From the NCBI GenBank assembly GCA_963965975.1, contig OZ014419.1, positions 5,235,677-5,299,676 on the forward strand: DNA of 64,000 bases, written 5' to 3'. Below the pieces are notes generated by a model. The model was not told the origin of the DNA, made no database searches, and saw only the letters and a list, made by a program, of their open reading frames with translations. This DNA is from Xestospongia bergquistia. Taxonomy: Eukaryota > Porifera > Demospongiae > Haplosclerida > Petrosiidae. Below are positions 36,098 through 48,612 of the stretch, piece after piece. Each line of letters begins with the position of its first letter. Within the stretch, counting starts at the first letter, position 1. Both the position numbers and the translations under genes were made by a program.

Positions 36098-37544
36098 ATA
36101 GAGACATTAGTAAAAGAATTAGAGTAAAATTGTAGATGCCAGTAAAAGAACTGGAGTATAGAGATGTCAGTAAAAGAAGTAAAATTTTAGATGCTAGTAA
36201 GAGAACTGGAGTAAAATTACAGACTCCAGTAAAAATACTGATACAAGCATTATCTAGTAGAAAACAATGTTGGAATATGTAGGAATAATATACAACAACC
36301 ACACAAGACAGCAGGAACAAGAATAGAAGGTTGGAATATGTAGATGTCATACTGTGATAGGATTACCAAAAGGTGTGTGTATGTAAATGGATTGACAAAG
36401 AATAAGCCACATATATGCTATCTTGACCACAATAGTTATAACACTTGCTTTATATAACACAACAATAGATAGTATAATGGTCACTGAACACAACAAGACT
36501 TGGATCATTAGATATTGCAATGATTTAGCTTCTACATGATATGATGGTACAATATAAGACCAAAGTGACAAGACATCTAAAACTATGTAAAGTGTCTATC
36601 ATAAAAATGTATGACAGAAATTATTAATGTGTTAATTTTTAAAGGTTACCTTTAAAGTTGGTCTCAAAAGCTTGCACAAACTACAATTATTAATACATAC
36701 AGGACTTGTACTACTCTAGTTATTTAGTCGACATGTATTACACCAAAACATTACAATAGGGTTGTGAACATGTTCTAAAATTAGACTATTGGACCCACAG
36801 AGTTCATGTACTTAGCAGAAAGGCTCCGCTAATAATTATAGTTAACAAGATGACTCTCATTAGCTAGGCTGTGGTTATAAGCTACAACCAAGAAGAAAGC
36901 TAGCCTGCTATATCAAAACTGCTGGTATGAGTAAGCTTCATATTCTATCGAAGTGCTTATATATTCCAGGCTTCAAATCTAGTTCTTAATGTGAAGTACA
37001 GCTACTCGGCTTGTCAGCTAGCTGCCAGGACCTTCTAACTTAAAAGCTTCATGCTTATTGTCAGCTATAGCATTCATGAAAAGTTACTCAGTACTCAGAA
37101 CCTATCTATCTGGGAGAGATTTGCACTAGCCATTTAGTTGTGTTTAGGACAGAAAAATCCTCTCTACGTATACTCTGAATAATCAATATAACAGCTTTCT
37201 GTACAATTCTACCTCAGATCGATGCTACACTGCATAGGCCAACTAAATATTGACTTAAACTGAGGTAGAATTAAACTTACTATAGAATAAGGCAACCTCG
37301 ACAGATCAAAGGGTATCTAGTCATAAAGTAGCTAGAAGAGGCTATAAGTATGTGAAACAACAGCAACTCTCTGGGCCAAACAAAGCTATAAAATATCTGA
37401 ATTAGGCTTTCCACATATACACATGGCGTATGTTTACTCTGACTTGAATACTTTCTCTGCTTGTGTACGTGCTGGAACAAAGCGTACTTTTTGTCATTGC
37501 TCTCGAGTTGACTGTAATGTTTTTCTGCATTAGAGGTGAACGAA
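35839..37544. repeat. Segmental duplication, copy 2 (990 bp deleted)
   Basis: It matches 19921-20412 and 21403-22615 with scattered single-base differences. The intervening part of copy 1 is missing at 36330/36331, where both sides share gttggaatatgtag. The left side extends naturally into a whole hAT element and then an array subrepeat, so this is the more complete arrangement at its left edge. Confidence 0.9.
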
Positions 37545-38012
37545 ATGATCAGTCCTTAATATAAATTCTTTACCTAGCAAGTAAGGGCAGAATAAAATGA
37601 ACAACAGCTAATAGTTCTCGTCTGGTGACACAGTAACGTTTCTCATGTTTACCCAGTAGTTGACTGGGATATGCAATAACTTTTTCACTTCCATCCTCTT
37701 GTTCCTGCGAGAGGACAGGGGAGGAAGTCAGCTTTGTTCAGCTCACATTCGCTTGTCCAGTTAAAGGAAGTAGATCTCTCTGCTAACTTGTGCAAAGGCC
37801 TAGCAATCGTAGCAAATTTTTTAATGAATCTTCTGTAGTACCCAGCAAGACCAGAAATTGTTGAACTTCCTTCTTGGAGGAAGAGGTTGGCCAATTAGTT
37901 ATCTTCTCGGTTTTCGATGGATCACTAGCAATTCCATTTGCTGAGACTATATGTCCAAGATACTGGACTTCTTGTTTGAAGAAGTTACATTTGGTTGTTT
38001 TTAGCTTTAACA
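37545..38012 (-). mobile_element. Ty3/gypsy-type retrotransposon fossil (pol fragment)
   Basis: A minus-strand stretch recognisable as the reverse transcriptase to RNase H part of a Ty3/gypsy pol, for example QYLGHIVSANGIASDPSK and GYYRRFIKKFATIARPLHKL. It is a broken relic with several breaks; no LTRs, gag, integrase or other parts are seen. It sits exactly between the end of the duplicated segment and the start of the 85-bp satellite. Age cannot be estimated without LTRs. Confidence 0.85.
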
Positions 38013-40700
38013 CAAACTGATATCTGATCTAACACCGAGATCTGATTTACTCATGTTGATATATCATCTACTACACACTGACATTAACATGATTCTTATG
38101 AGTCTTAACACTGATAGCTGATTTAACACTGAAATCTGATTTACTCTTGATTCTGATCTACTACACACTGACATTAACATGATTCTGAACACTGATACAT
38201 GATCTAACACCTGTTAACATCTCATATACACACTGACATCAACATGATCCTTAACACTGATATCTCTTATGACACTATGATATCTCATCTAACACTGAGA
38301 TCAAATTGACTCGGATTGATATCTGATCTACACACTTACATTAACACAATTTTTAACAGTGATACCTGATCTAAGACCAATATCCGATTTACTCTTGTTG
38401 ATATCTGATCTAAACTGACATCAACACGATTGTTAACACGAATAACTGATCTAATACGTTTATATCTGATCTACTACACAGTGATATAAACATGATTCTT
38501 AACACTGATATCTTATCTGACACTGACTATGATATCTGATCTAACACTGAAATCTTATTTACTCATGTTGATATCTGATCTATTGTAAACAGACACAAAC
38601 ATGATTCTTAACACTAACATAAGATTTAACACAGTGATATCTGATCTAACACAGATCTGATATACTCATGTTAATTGATATATGATCTACTACACAGCGA
38701 CATCAACATGATCTTAACACTGATATCTCATCCGAATCTGACTATGATATCTGATCTAACACTGAGATTTGATTTACTCATGTTGATATGTGATCTACTG
38801 CAAACATACATCAACATGATTCTTAAACTAACATCTGATCTAACAGTGATATTTGATTTACTCATGTAGACCTATGATCTACTACGCACTGACATTAACA
38901 TTATTCCTAACACTGATACCTAATCCAACACCGAGATCTGACTTACTCTTGTTGATTTCTGATCTACAAATTGGCATCAACACGATTGTTAACACTGATA
39001 TCTGATCTAATACATGTTTATATCTGATCTACACACTGATATGAACATGATTCTTAATGCTGATACCTGATCTAACACCGAGATCTGATTTACTCTTGTT
39101 GTTATCTGATCTACTACACACTTACATCGAAATGATTATCAACACCGATACCTGATCTAACGTCTGTAGATATCTGATCTACTACACACTGACATCAACA
39201 TAATTCTTATCACTGATATCTCATCCGACACTATGATATCTGATCTAACACTGAGATGTGATTACTAATGTTGATATTTGATCTACTGCAAACAGACATC
39301 AACATGACTCTTAACACTAACATCTGATTTAACACAAACAGATATCTGATCTAACACTGATTTACTCATGTTGATGTATCATCTACTACACACTGACATT
39401 AACATGATTCTTGTGATTCCTAACACTAATACCTGATTTAACACCGAGATCTGATTTACTGTTGATTCAGTGACATCAACATGATTCTTAATACTGATAT
39501 CTCATCTGACACTGACTATGACATCTAATCTAACATTGAGATCTGATTTACTAATGTTGATATCTGATCTACTGCAAACAGACATCATGATTCTTAATAC
39601 TAACATCTGATCTAACACAGATCTGATTTACTCATGTTGATATATGATCTACTACACACTGACATCAACATGATTCTTAACACTGATACCTGATCTAACA
39701 ACTGTTGATATCTGATCTACTACACAGAGATCAACACGATTCTTAACACTAACATCTCATGATACCTGATCTAACACTGAGATTCCTAACACTGATACCT
39801 GATTTAACACCGAGATCTGATTTACTCTTGATTTCTGATCTACTACACGCTGACATCAACATGATTCTTAACACTGATACCTGCTGTAACACTGGTTGAT
39901 ATCTTATATATTATTCACTGACATTAACATGATTCTTAACACTGATATCTCATCTAACATCTGTTTATATTTGATCTACTACACACTGATATGAACATGA
40001 TTCTTAAGACTGATATCTTATCTTACACTATGATATCTTATCAACTGCAAACAGACATCAAGATGATTCTTAATACTAACATCTGATGCAACACTGAGAT
40101 CTGATTTACTGATGTTGATATATGATCTACACACTGACATAGAAATGAATATTAACTGATACCTGATCTAACGTCTGTTGATATCTGATCTACTACACGC
40201 TGACATCAACATGATTATTAACACTGATATCTTATCTGACACTGAGTATGATCTCATCTAACACTGAGATCAGATTTACTCATGTTGATATATGATCTAC
40301 TACACACTGACATTAACATGACTCTTAACACTGATACCTGATCTAATACCGAGATCTGATTTACTCTTGTTGATATCTGATCTACTACACATTGACATCA
40401 ACATGATTCTTAACACTGATACCTGATCTAACATCTGTTGATATCTGATCTACTACACACTGACATCAACATGATTCTTAACACTGATATCTCATGTGAC
40501 ACTAACACTCATACCTGATCTAACACCGAGATCTGATTTTCTCATCTTTATATCTAATCTATTACAAACAGGCATCAACATGATTTTTAACACTGATATC
40601 TGATTGTACACTGATACCGACATCTGATTTACTCATGTTGATATCTGATTTAGAAATGCTGATATCAGACCTATCAACACTGATACTGATATCATATCTA
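38013..40700. repeat. Satellite of about 85 bp, block A
   Basis: Monomers follow the pattern ctgatctaacactgagatctg, atttactcatgttgatat, ctgatctactacacactgac, atcaacatgattcttaacac, tgatac, about 85 bases in all. Half-monomers, deletions and point changes are common. The string gatatctgatct recurs within monomers, showing an older, shorter subunit. The block ends raggedly at about 40700. No coding potential. Confidence 0.92.
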
Positions 40701-41300
40701 CTAATATTGATATCTAATTTAGTAAGATTATATACAAATGCAAAGTAAAGGAGTGTTGAAACTTGTATCGTAATGTGACAATTATTTCAATTTGTATAGT
40801 ACAATGTAAATATTTATAACAAACAAAAACATATTCAGTATGTTCATTGTTATATTATTATTTTAAATTAGTATATTTTTTAAATCAATGAATTAGTAAA
40901 GAGAACATTCATGCAATACTATGATTCTACCTACCTCATAACTAGGAAGAGGTAGTCTCAAACATTTAATAGAAAAATGAAGGTTTTGTAGTATTCAAGG
41001 TAACTAATGAGGACGTTCTCACAAATTATACTTTGCCCTATCTCATCTTCTGAGGTCTAAATAGATGGATAATAAAATAAATGGATAAATGATAAAGGAC
41101 AATGGATGGATAGTCTGTGATTGTCATAGTAAACTAATCAGTGAATATATGTAATAAGATAATTCACTATGATATCTATTATGATTAGATCTGCTTTCTA
41201 AACAATGACTACACAAGTTAAAGGAAATCTTTTCATACATTTTATGATTAGGTTTGCTTTCCAATAGTCACCACTACACATATATGACTAATAAACTAGG
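40701..41300. other. No gene seen
   Basis: AT-rich sequence with a short run of gataaatggata-type repeats at about 41060-41110. Confidence 0.5.
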
Positions 41301-41599
41301 AGGCGGTGGCTAGCGTGCACGAGATTGTTAACTTATCTGATCTAATAACTGGTTTGCAATGTGGTACTGGCTATGTGTATATTAAAAATAGTTTGTATTA
41401 TTGTTGCTACAAGAGACTAATAGATCATTTGATCTTTAGTGTTAATCATTTAAGTCAGGTGGTAAGAGAAGTGATAAACGGTCATGAAATAATCAACATG
41501 TTCTATAGTTCAGAATTATTTGGTTCGAAGTCATCAATCTTGTGCTTCTCTTATTTGACTCTAAGACCTAGAGAGAGAGAGAGAGAGATCCAAATGAAA

Positions 41600-41760
41600 A
41601 AGTAATCATTTAAAAGATCAATATATAACTCTCTCACAGTCTGATTTATTAAGATTTCTTGAAACTGTTTTCCATGACATATAATAGGATCAGGTGATTT
41701 GGGAGATGCAGGAGAGAGGCTCTTGTAGAAAGATTCCAACTCAACTTGTCAACTTGAGTA
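41600..41760 (-). pseudogene. Unrecognised exon-like frame, SPxSPKSPDP motif
   Basis: The frame includes SLSPASPKSPDPIICHGKQF and EILINQTV. Its paralogue at 47735-47864 gives NLSPISQKSPDPIMHNGKQS. Conservation of this segment at the protein level between copies suggests it once coded. The function is unknown. Confidence 0.35.
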
Positions 41761-42249
41761 GTTACTCAAGGTTGTTGTAGCAAAGGATGAAATGATTTCA
41801 ACCAATACAAGAAAAATACAATAAAAGTTCATCCATCCATTGATCCACACATCCATCCATTCAATCCATCTTCCTCATCATTACATTATTTGACGCAGGA
41901 GCACTTTCATTTATTAAAATGGAAGAATTCTACAATATTTTACAGCAGCCTGTGCCAAATATGTCACATCTTTCCAGTTATATGATGGAACACACCCACT
42001 TTTCTGAGTCAGCATATGTTATAGAAAATCAGATTGAGCTTTGCCATTCCACTATCTCGTTTAGTCTGTTCTTAAAATGTCTTACTCTAGCTTCTGAAAT
42101 GTTATACATCCATAATTCAAACTGGAATACAAAGTGAAGTAGTTTATTGTGTATAGCAATAATGATCCCAGGCCATCCCATTAATATCAAATATACAAAG
42201 TGGAGTAACTTCCCAGTGACAACTAGCTACTATGTTTAAATATTCTTTG

Positions 42250-42447
42250 TTAACTCTCTTACTTTGCTAGGGTCAATCAATCCTATTAAAAATTGATGCT
42301 GAGGAACAAATGAATAACAGAACCATACACTCTTCATCTATTGCACTCTCTTTGGATTCTAGTGGTAGATGGAGAAGTGTCTGTGACCACATCTGGGGTA
42401 AATGTTTAGTACAATCATCTGGGTCTTGGTTCGGTAGTTCCAGGTGA
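42250..42447 (-). pseudogene. Unrecognised exon-like frame in block copy 1
   Basis: The minus-strand frame includes LPNQDPDDCTKHLPQMW and LPLESKESAIDEECMVLL. It is paralogous to the frame at 48380-48610, which reads LTSWKESEECAMHEEGMVLL. The two copies keep different parts intact: this one ends early with a stop after FNRID, while the other continues to a donor site. I do not recognise the family. Confidence 0.4.
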
Positions 42448-43263
42448 GAGTTTATCAGCAGGTAAGAAATAATAGATGTTTGTTTGAATTTGTTTCTTGA
42501 AGATACTAATTTAATTTCTTTTAAAGTAGACTTAAGAGAAAAGAGTGTGATAAAGAGGGAGCATCAGTTGTGTAGTTAGCGGTGTAGTTAGCGGGTAGTA
42601 GGACCAGTTGTGATAAAAAATAGTAGGTAACCCAGAGTCATTCATAGCTGTATGGTGACCAGTATTGATTCTTCAAGGGTTAGGAAATCAGAGAGAATTG
42701 GAGGAGGAAGAAGACTGGGTAAAGGAGAAAGGACAGACCCCGTGGGTTAAAAAAGACTGGCAGATATGAGTAACATACCTATGAAAGGATGCATTAATAG
42801 AATGAATGTACAGATTAATAGAGTGATACATATTGTTATGAATGTTAATCATTACCATGTATGACCAACCAAAAATAAATCCTCTGTTAAACTTGGTATA
42901 ATAGGAATAGAGAAAGTAAAAATGCTAATTATAAGTGCTGTAATGGATGAATGAATAGATGAATGGACAAATGAATGAATGGTGGATGAATGAATGACAA
43001 GGTTGACATCAAACTAACCAATAGAATTTGATGCATACAATCTTGAGCATTAAACACAAAGTTGATTTGTTCTTGGTTGAAATTACAATTTGCAAACTTT
43101 TCAGAACATCCTTGTACACAAGGTGCTATGGATTATAAACGACATGAAAGACTGGGTTCTCCTATGACAAGAAGTTCTCTACACAAAAGAGCAACTCATC
43201 TTGTATTAACCACTCTATCTAGGGGAAAGAGAAGTGGTCAGAAAGCTAAAAGAACATGAGTAC

Positions 43264-43887
43264 CTTCCATTTCAGTGAACTGGCTGTTGGATGGAAACAT
43301 TGATGTATGTTTATAATAGGATCTGTTGGACTACATGAAGTCTCTTTAGTAATGTCTGCTAGCTCATTGGCATCAAGAAGTGAAAAGAATCTAAGTTTTA
43401 ATCTCAAGTCACAAAGAGAATTGTCTTCACTTGTTACAAATGATAACAGACAACCTGCACAGCAATAAAATGAAAATATCATTGTTAGTGTTATCCATTG
43501 GCATGTATAGTATATGTAGTGTACACATAACATTGATATGTAAATCTTTTGTTAAATATTCAAAATGCATTTATTAGATATAAAAATTAAAATATATTTA
43601 CTTAAGCAGAAAGGAATTCTGCCATCTTTAATTATCTTCTGTTCTGCATTATCTTCAATGGAGTTATATTTTAATGCGTAACTTAAATGTAGAAATAAAG
43701 AGGTGTGGTTTACATGGAGACTGGAACAGTGACTAGTTTCTGATGAAGGTGATAATAACAGTTCTAGGTCAGTCATTTCATCTTCATTATCTGTGTCATC
43801 TAGTTTGAGGGTAAATGTCTTGGAGTAGGATTTTGGTATAAGTGGAAGTAATTCGAGGGACTCTCTATCATCATGTATAATAGTTGA
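43264..43887 (-). CDS. Two-exon stretch of an unrecognised protein
   Basis: Exons 43887-43602 and 43454-43264 are joined across a 147-base GT/AG intron; the split codon at the junction (A|GT, Ser) and the reading frame both fit. The acidic, Ser/Leu-rich product includes DDRESLELLPLIPKSYSKTF, KLDDTDNEDEMTDLELLL, KYNSIEDNAEQKIIKDGRIP and LKLRFFSLLDANELADITKE. It ends at a donor-like AAG|GTACTC, so more exons follow downstream. No domain recognised. It has no stops or frame breaks, unlike most exon groups nearby. Confidence 0.5.
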
Positions 43888-44114
43888 CTAAAAGGAAATT
43901 TATGGATAGACGGAGGAATGAATGGACTAATGAATTAATGAGTGAACAGACAGACAGCTCACTTCTTTCTAATTATGTATTTTTATGTAATGTTCCAAGT
44001 GCTAAAAGTATCTGCCCACACCTTCAATTGAATTGAATACTAATTCTTGTAGAAATGATAAAAATATTTCCTTTACTTCACTTTCTCTTCGTTGACATTC
44101 CTTCTTCTTAAACT

Positions 44115-44447
44115 TCAATCAACCAATAAAGCAGACATCACTAACAGATGAAGTTTGTTTCTGGTCTCTGAGCATTTCAAGAAGTGTGATGCTAATGTTT
44201 CTGTGGTTTGGTCTACAAATTTGGGATGCTTGCATATTGCTATTTGCAATGGAGTAACATTCATAACAATATCAGTGTAGTCACAAGTATTCAGTCCTTG
44301 TTCCAAGTTGTATTGGGTGGGCAGGACATCATCACGTTGGATTATATTGTGCATTAGATACAAATAATAATCTACAGCATGTAATTTATCACCAAGAGCC
44401 AATAATATAGTGGGTGTGGCAACTGTCTGATCTTTGTTTGAAAACAA
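44115..44447 (-). CDS. Ankyrin-repeat-like exon
   Basis: The minus-strand frame reads TPTILLALGDKLHAVDYYLY, later NVTPLQIAICKHPKFVDQ. The second matches the ankyrin start (TPLH.A....), and the first has the shape of a preceding repeat. The long insert between them recalls the spacing between repeats 1 and 2 of the NF-kappaB p100/p105/Bcl-3 type, but that link is only a resemblance. The acceptor side is probably caacaag at about 44450; the donor is uncertain. It may belong to the same gene as 43264-43887. Confidence 0.35.
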   Translation of the reverse strand: MFSNKDQTVATPTILLALGDKLHAVDYYLYLMHNIIQRDDVLPTQYNLEQGLNTCDYTDIVMNVTPLQIAICKHPKFVDQTTETLASHFLKCSETRNKLHLLVMSALLVD

Positions 44448-45235
44448 CTTGTTGATATATATATGTCGAGTGGGAGGGGCTGAACTCCACCTATAATTAT
44501 GCTCTTTCGGCCAAGGAGGGCTCTTAGATTAGTGTACATAAGTACCATTGGAAAACAATAAGTCCCTTGAGTTGAGATTGATGGGTGGGGCATAGGAAAC
44601 ATGGCATAAAAATTAGAGAAAGACTTTCTTGTTCACTGTAAGCAAAACATCACCGCAACAACTTTGATCACTCTTGAAATAACTTCTGTAACTAGACAAA
44701 CAAGTTTAACTTGTTCGACTGGATTAGCCTGTTCAAACACAAAGTGGTTCTTGTACAGGAATACTCATTGATGCCCCACTATGCAAGAAACAGTTAGGAG
44801 GAGATCAGTTGTCAAAGGTAATAGGATAAGATGTCAAGGGTAATATGATCAGATTATGAGTTATCTAAAGAAGAATAGGGAAAAACTAAAACTTAAAAAT
44901 TAAATGTGAGAATAAAGTTTTAAAAAAATGTGTATGAAATAATATTATTATTTCAGAAACTAAATGTAATTCTTCCTATTCATTACATATAATGTACTGC
45001 ATCTATCACTAAAATTAATGTCTTTAGAGATTTTGAATGGTTTCATTAGTAATTTTTCTAAGCCACGTCCATATAACTTTTGAAATAAAATTTAAACATA
45101 CTCAATTCTTAAACTTTTTATAAATTACTATTAATTATTAAGTTTAATAATAGGTAATTAATTTTGAATTATCATTTTTTTATTTTATAGTTAATTGATA
45201 GCTTTATTGTTAGTCAATAATTCTTTCTCACCTTC
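44448..45235. other. No gene seen
   Basis: AT-rich sequence; 44880-45220 is especially A/T-rich. No supported exon. Confidence 0.4.
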
Positions 45236-46189
45236 TATAAATGCTGAGAAAGTGCATGCTGTAACTTGAGACTTGGAGTAAAGTGATGAGAGTTTAAACT
45301 GGACTAGTTTCCCTGATATCAGCTGTTCAAAATAGTTGTATTTACAGTTTGTAGTCCAAAGATCAAGAAAGATAGAGAAGGAAGTAGAGTAGGTATTGAA
45401 CCAGCAGAATATTGTTCCAGAAAACTTGTTAGGACCTCAATATTGTCAGAATAGATCTACACAAAAAGAGAAAAAATGGTTAAATAAATGAATAGTCTGT
45501 TCATGTATTGAAGAGGTGAATAGATGCTGGAAGGATGGATGCATGGATACAAGATGTGGAGGAATTGCTAGTATACCTTATAAGGAATGTCCAATACTTT
45601 TTCTCCAACAAGATATTGAAGACCAGATGGTGCAGCAAGAACAGTCTGATTATTGTGGCTCCACCCACAATATCAGACCAATCAATCTATACTAAAATAG
45701 ATACATAATTTTTTGATTCAAATTTTGAATGGACAAATAGCAAAAATAAATTAGTGTGTTAGTGTGTTAATGGTTGCTAGGTAACAAATACCTTTAATAT
45801 CATTAAGTCATTTCAGAGCAGTTCTGCAATATAAAATTAATAATAATGTGACATCTGTTGTGATAGTAACAGTAGACTGATTGAGGCCCTGAAAATGTTG
45901 GATGTCTTTTTCATTTTGGAAGTCTCTAACAAATGGATAAGAAGCTTCAAATGAGAATGTCACTACCAGTGAACAGCTAAAGTCAATAAGAGGCCAGCAC
46001 TATAAAAGAATGAATGAATGCATTGATTAAATACATGAATAAATGGGTGGATGAATGGATTAATAGACTGATGAATGGATACATGAAATAGAAAATGGAT
46101 GGATAGATTCATGGCAGGGACATTAAACACTCACAGGTGGAATATTGCATTCAATAGTAATATTTGATTGGATGGGTACACCATAACCA
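45236..46189 (-). CDS. Exon group of an unrecognised, probably secreted or surface protein
   Basis: Exons 46189-46135 and about 45999-45853 join in phase 0 and give GVPIQSNITIECNIPP, then CWPLIDFSCSLVVTFSFEAS and DIQHFQGLNQSTVTITT. The Cys, N-x-T/S sites and alternating hydrophobic strands suggest an extracellular beta domain. Exons about 45672-45577 and 45456-45236 also join in phase 0 (VGEKVLDIPYK to IYSDNIEVLTSFLEQYSAG) and end at GAAG|GTGAGA. The last exon needs a one-base frame change near 45380 to continue to SSLYSKSQVTACTFSAFIE. Whether the two pairs belong to one gene is not shown. No family recognised. Confidence 0.4.
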
Positions 46190-47270
46190 CTTCAATTTCA
46201 GAATCTAGACAAAGGACTGTCAAATTGATATATTTTTATGTGAGAGACTTACCAGTAACTCTCATAGTAGACTTTACAAAGAAACCATCTCGAATACAAC
46301 ATCCTATTACCTTATCAATGGATGGGTGGGTAGATAAATGAAGCAGTACTATAGAGGTATCTACCATAATAGTGAAGCTTTAAGAGCACTTCCATGATAC
46401 ATGATTTGTGTCTGAGGAACAAAAGGATCCTCGTATGAAAGATGCAAATAAACCATAAACTATTTACTTATTTAATCTCTTGATCAATGTAATATTAACA
46501 TTCACAAACCTTTTTTATTGTACTGTAGCTGTATTCTTGGTAATATACCTTCAATATATCATTCAACCATGTCATCAATACAACTGTTTTCTGTCACTAA
46601 GTCTTCAATACTGTTAAGTATAGTCTACAGAAGGTATTGCACTATTGTGAGCCCTATTTAGATGTTAGAAAGGGTACAATATTCCGAAAAGTCTTGCTAA
46701 ACGCCATTAGACATGCATGTGATATTACTCACAAACAAAGAACAACATTTTAACCACTACAAGGAATTGGTAAATATATATTTCATGTAATTATAATGTA
46801 CTTTGTCTGTTCATCTTCCAGCTACTTCAGTTCACTTGCTTGACTGAGTCTATGGTTCTCAATTTCAAGAAGAGATTACATTAAGCAGTAGCTGTATAAT
46901 CTATACTTTGTATCAAATGCAATACAAAACATTACATATATATGTATGTGTAATTTGAAAGTATTATAAAGGTGTATCTGTTAGTGTATTATTACATATC
47001 CATCATGATCATGTTGTGAATGTTACCCAATTATAAAAGTTATGCATCTAATTTTAAAAAGTACCATACCTTTTAGAACCATATCCTACAACAAAGAAGT
47101 GAATGATCATTCAATCCTAATTTGTTAAACGAAGATGATGAAATGACTGTTCTGAAGAATTAGCAGACAATATTCATTAAGCATTTGAAGGTTCAGATGA
47201 TGAAGGTGAGATGATAAAGGTGAGGAGCACAGCTGTCAGCATACTAATTTTAGTATGAAAGATTATTTTG
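46190..47270. other. No gene seen
   Basis: AT-rich sequence; no splice-consistent exon found. Short gaatggatga-type repeats lie just before it, at 46005-46110. Confidence 0.4.
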
Positions 47271-47277
47271 CTAGATG

Positions 47278-47427
47278 GATCCTAAAACAGGTGAAACAAG
47301 GTATTTGAATTGTACTGTAATGACTGGAATTGTTGAAGATGCCTCTAACATGGCTAAACTAATTGCTAATAGCCTTCACAAAAATTTTGATTACTTAATG
47401 TTCCAATTCGAAATCAATACATTATAA
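47278..47427 (+). CDS. Possible exon of an unrecognised gene
   Basis: The plus-strand frame reads DPKTGETRYLNCTVMTGIVE, then DASNMAKLIANSLHKNFDY, before a stop. Protein-like stretches on the same strand follow at about 47462-47625 (YYKASFALVISVQD, GVYNVTKTGPTSHAGLDFHE), interrupted by stops. This may be a relic. I recognise no domain. Confidence 0.25.
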   Translation, partial: DPKTGETRYLNCTVMTGIVEDASNMAKLIANSLHKNFDYLMFQFEINTL

Positions 47428-47699
47428 GGGTCTTTCTACTTTCTACCAGCGGACACAATACTATAAAGCCAGTTTTGCTCTTGTTATCAGTGTTCAAGAT
47501 ATAGTATAGTTTGATGATGCATCTAAAATACCTTTACATATTTCATTTCTTATCAATTAGGAGGGTGTTTATAATGTTACCAAAACTGGTCCAACAAGTC
47601 ATGCAGGTTTAGATTTCCATGAGGTTTGTGTTCTCTCATATAATATTCAACACTATTCTGATATTAAAACTATATGGAGAGAGAGAGAGAGAGAGACAT

Positions 47700-47738
<39 letters not shown>

Positions 47739-48379
47739 CATATATATAACTCTTCGATTTATTAACATTTCTTGAGACTGTTTTCCATTGTGCATAATAG
47801 GATCAGGTGATTTTTGAGATATAGGAGAGAGGTTCTTAATCTCTGTAGAAAGATTCCAAGTCAACTTGTCAACTTGAGTAGTTCTTTAAGGTTGTTGGAG
47901 CAAAAGATGAGATGATTTCAACTAAGACAAGAAAAATACAATAAAAGTCCATTCATCCATTGATCCACATATCCCTCCTTTCAATCCATCTTACTCATCA
48001 TTACATTATTTGATGCAGGAGCACTCTCATTTATTAACATTGAATTATTCTGTAAAGTACTGCAATATTTTGCAGCAGCTGGTGCCAAAGATGTCACGTC
48101 TTTTCCAGTTATATGATGGAATACACACACTTTTCTGAGTCAGCAGATATTGCAGAAAATCAACTTGATTTTTTTGCCATTCCTCTATCTCTGTTCTTAA
48201 AATGTTTTACTCTAGCTTCTGAAATGTTATACATCCATAATTCAAACTGGAAGACAAATCAAATAGTTTATTGTGTATAGCAGTAATAATCCCTGGCCCC
48301 TCCCAATAATACCAAAGCGGAATAGCTTCCCAGTGACAACTAGCTACTATGTATAAATATTCTTGGTTAACTCTCTTAC

Positions 48380-48612
48380 CTTGCCATGGCCAATCAATCC
48401 TAATAAAAATTGATGTTGAGGAACAAATGAACTATGTTTAGCAACAGCTAATAACAGAACCATACCCTCTTCATGCATTGCACACTCTTCAGATTCTTTC
48501 CATGATGTTAGTGGTACAAGGAGAAATGTCTGTGACTATGTCTAGAATAAATTTTTCGTAGGATTATATGGGTCTTGGCTCTCGAGCCATTGGTTGTGGC
48601 CACACCCTATTA
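48380..48612 (-). pseudogene. Unrecognised exon in block copy 2
   Basis: After an acceptor (ttattaatag at about 48613) the frame gives CGHNQWLESQDPYNPTKNLF, then has two stops. It reopens as LTSWKESEECAMHEEGMVLL and AVAKHSSFVPQHQFLLGLIG, ending at a good donor, GGCAAG|GTAAGAG. The paralogue at 42250-42447 is open where this one is stopped, so both are probably decayed copies of one functional exon. Confidence 0.4.

Larger units (their letters stand above)
41565..42870. repeat. Diverged segmental copy 1 of a gene-bearing block
   Basis: It is parallel to 47680-49068: a GA run, then the tttattaagatttcttgaaac region, the ttattaaaatggaagaatt region, the cagtgacaactagctactatg region and the accatacctatgaa region in the same order. 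Divergence is obvious (substitutions and indels), so it is much older than the 20/36-kb duplication. Confidence 0.85.

Noticed and set aside
38675-38869. Open frames within the 85-bp satellite (also 54828-55058, 56353-56535)
   Set aside because: They are repeat-derived peptides of Ile/Leu/Asp/Thr, broken by stops in neighbouring monomers.
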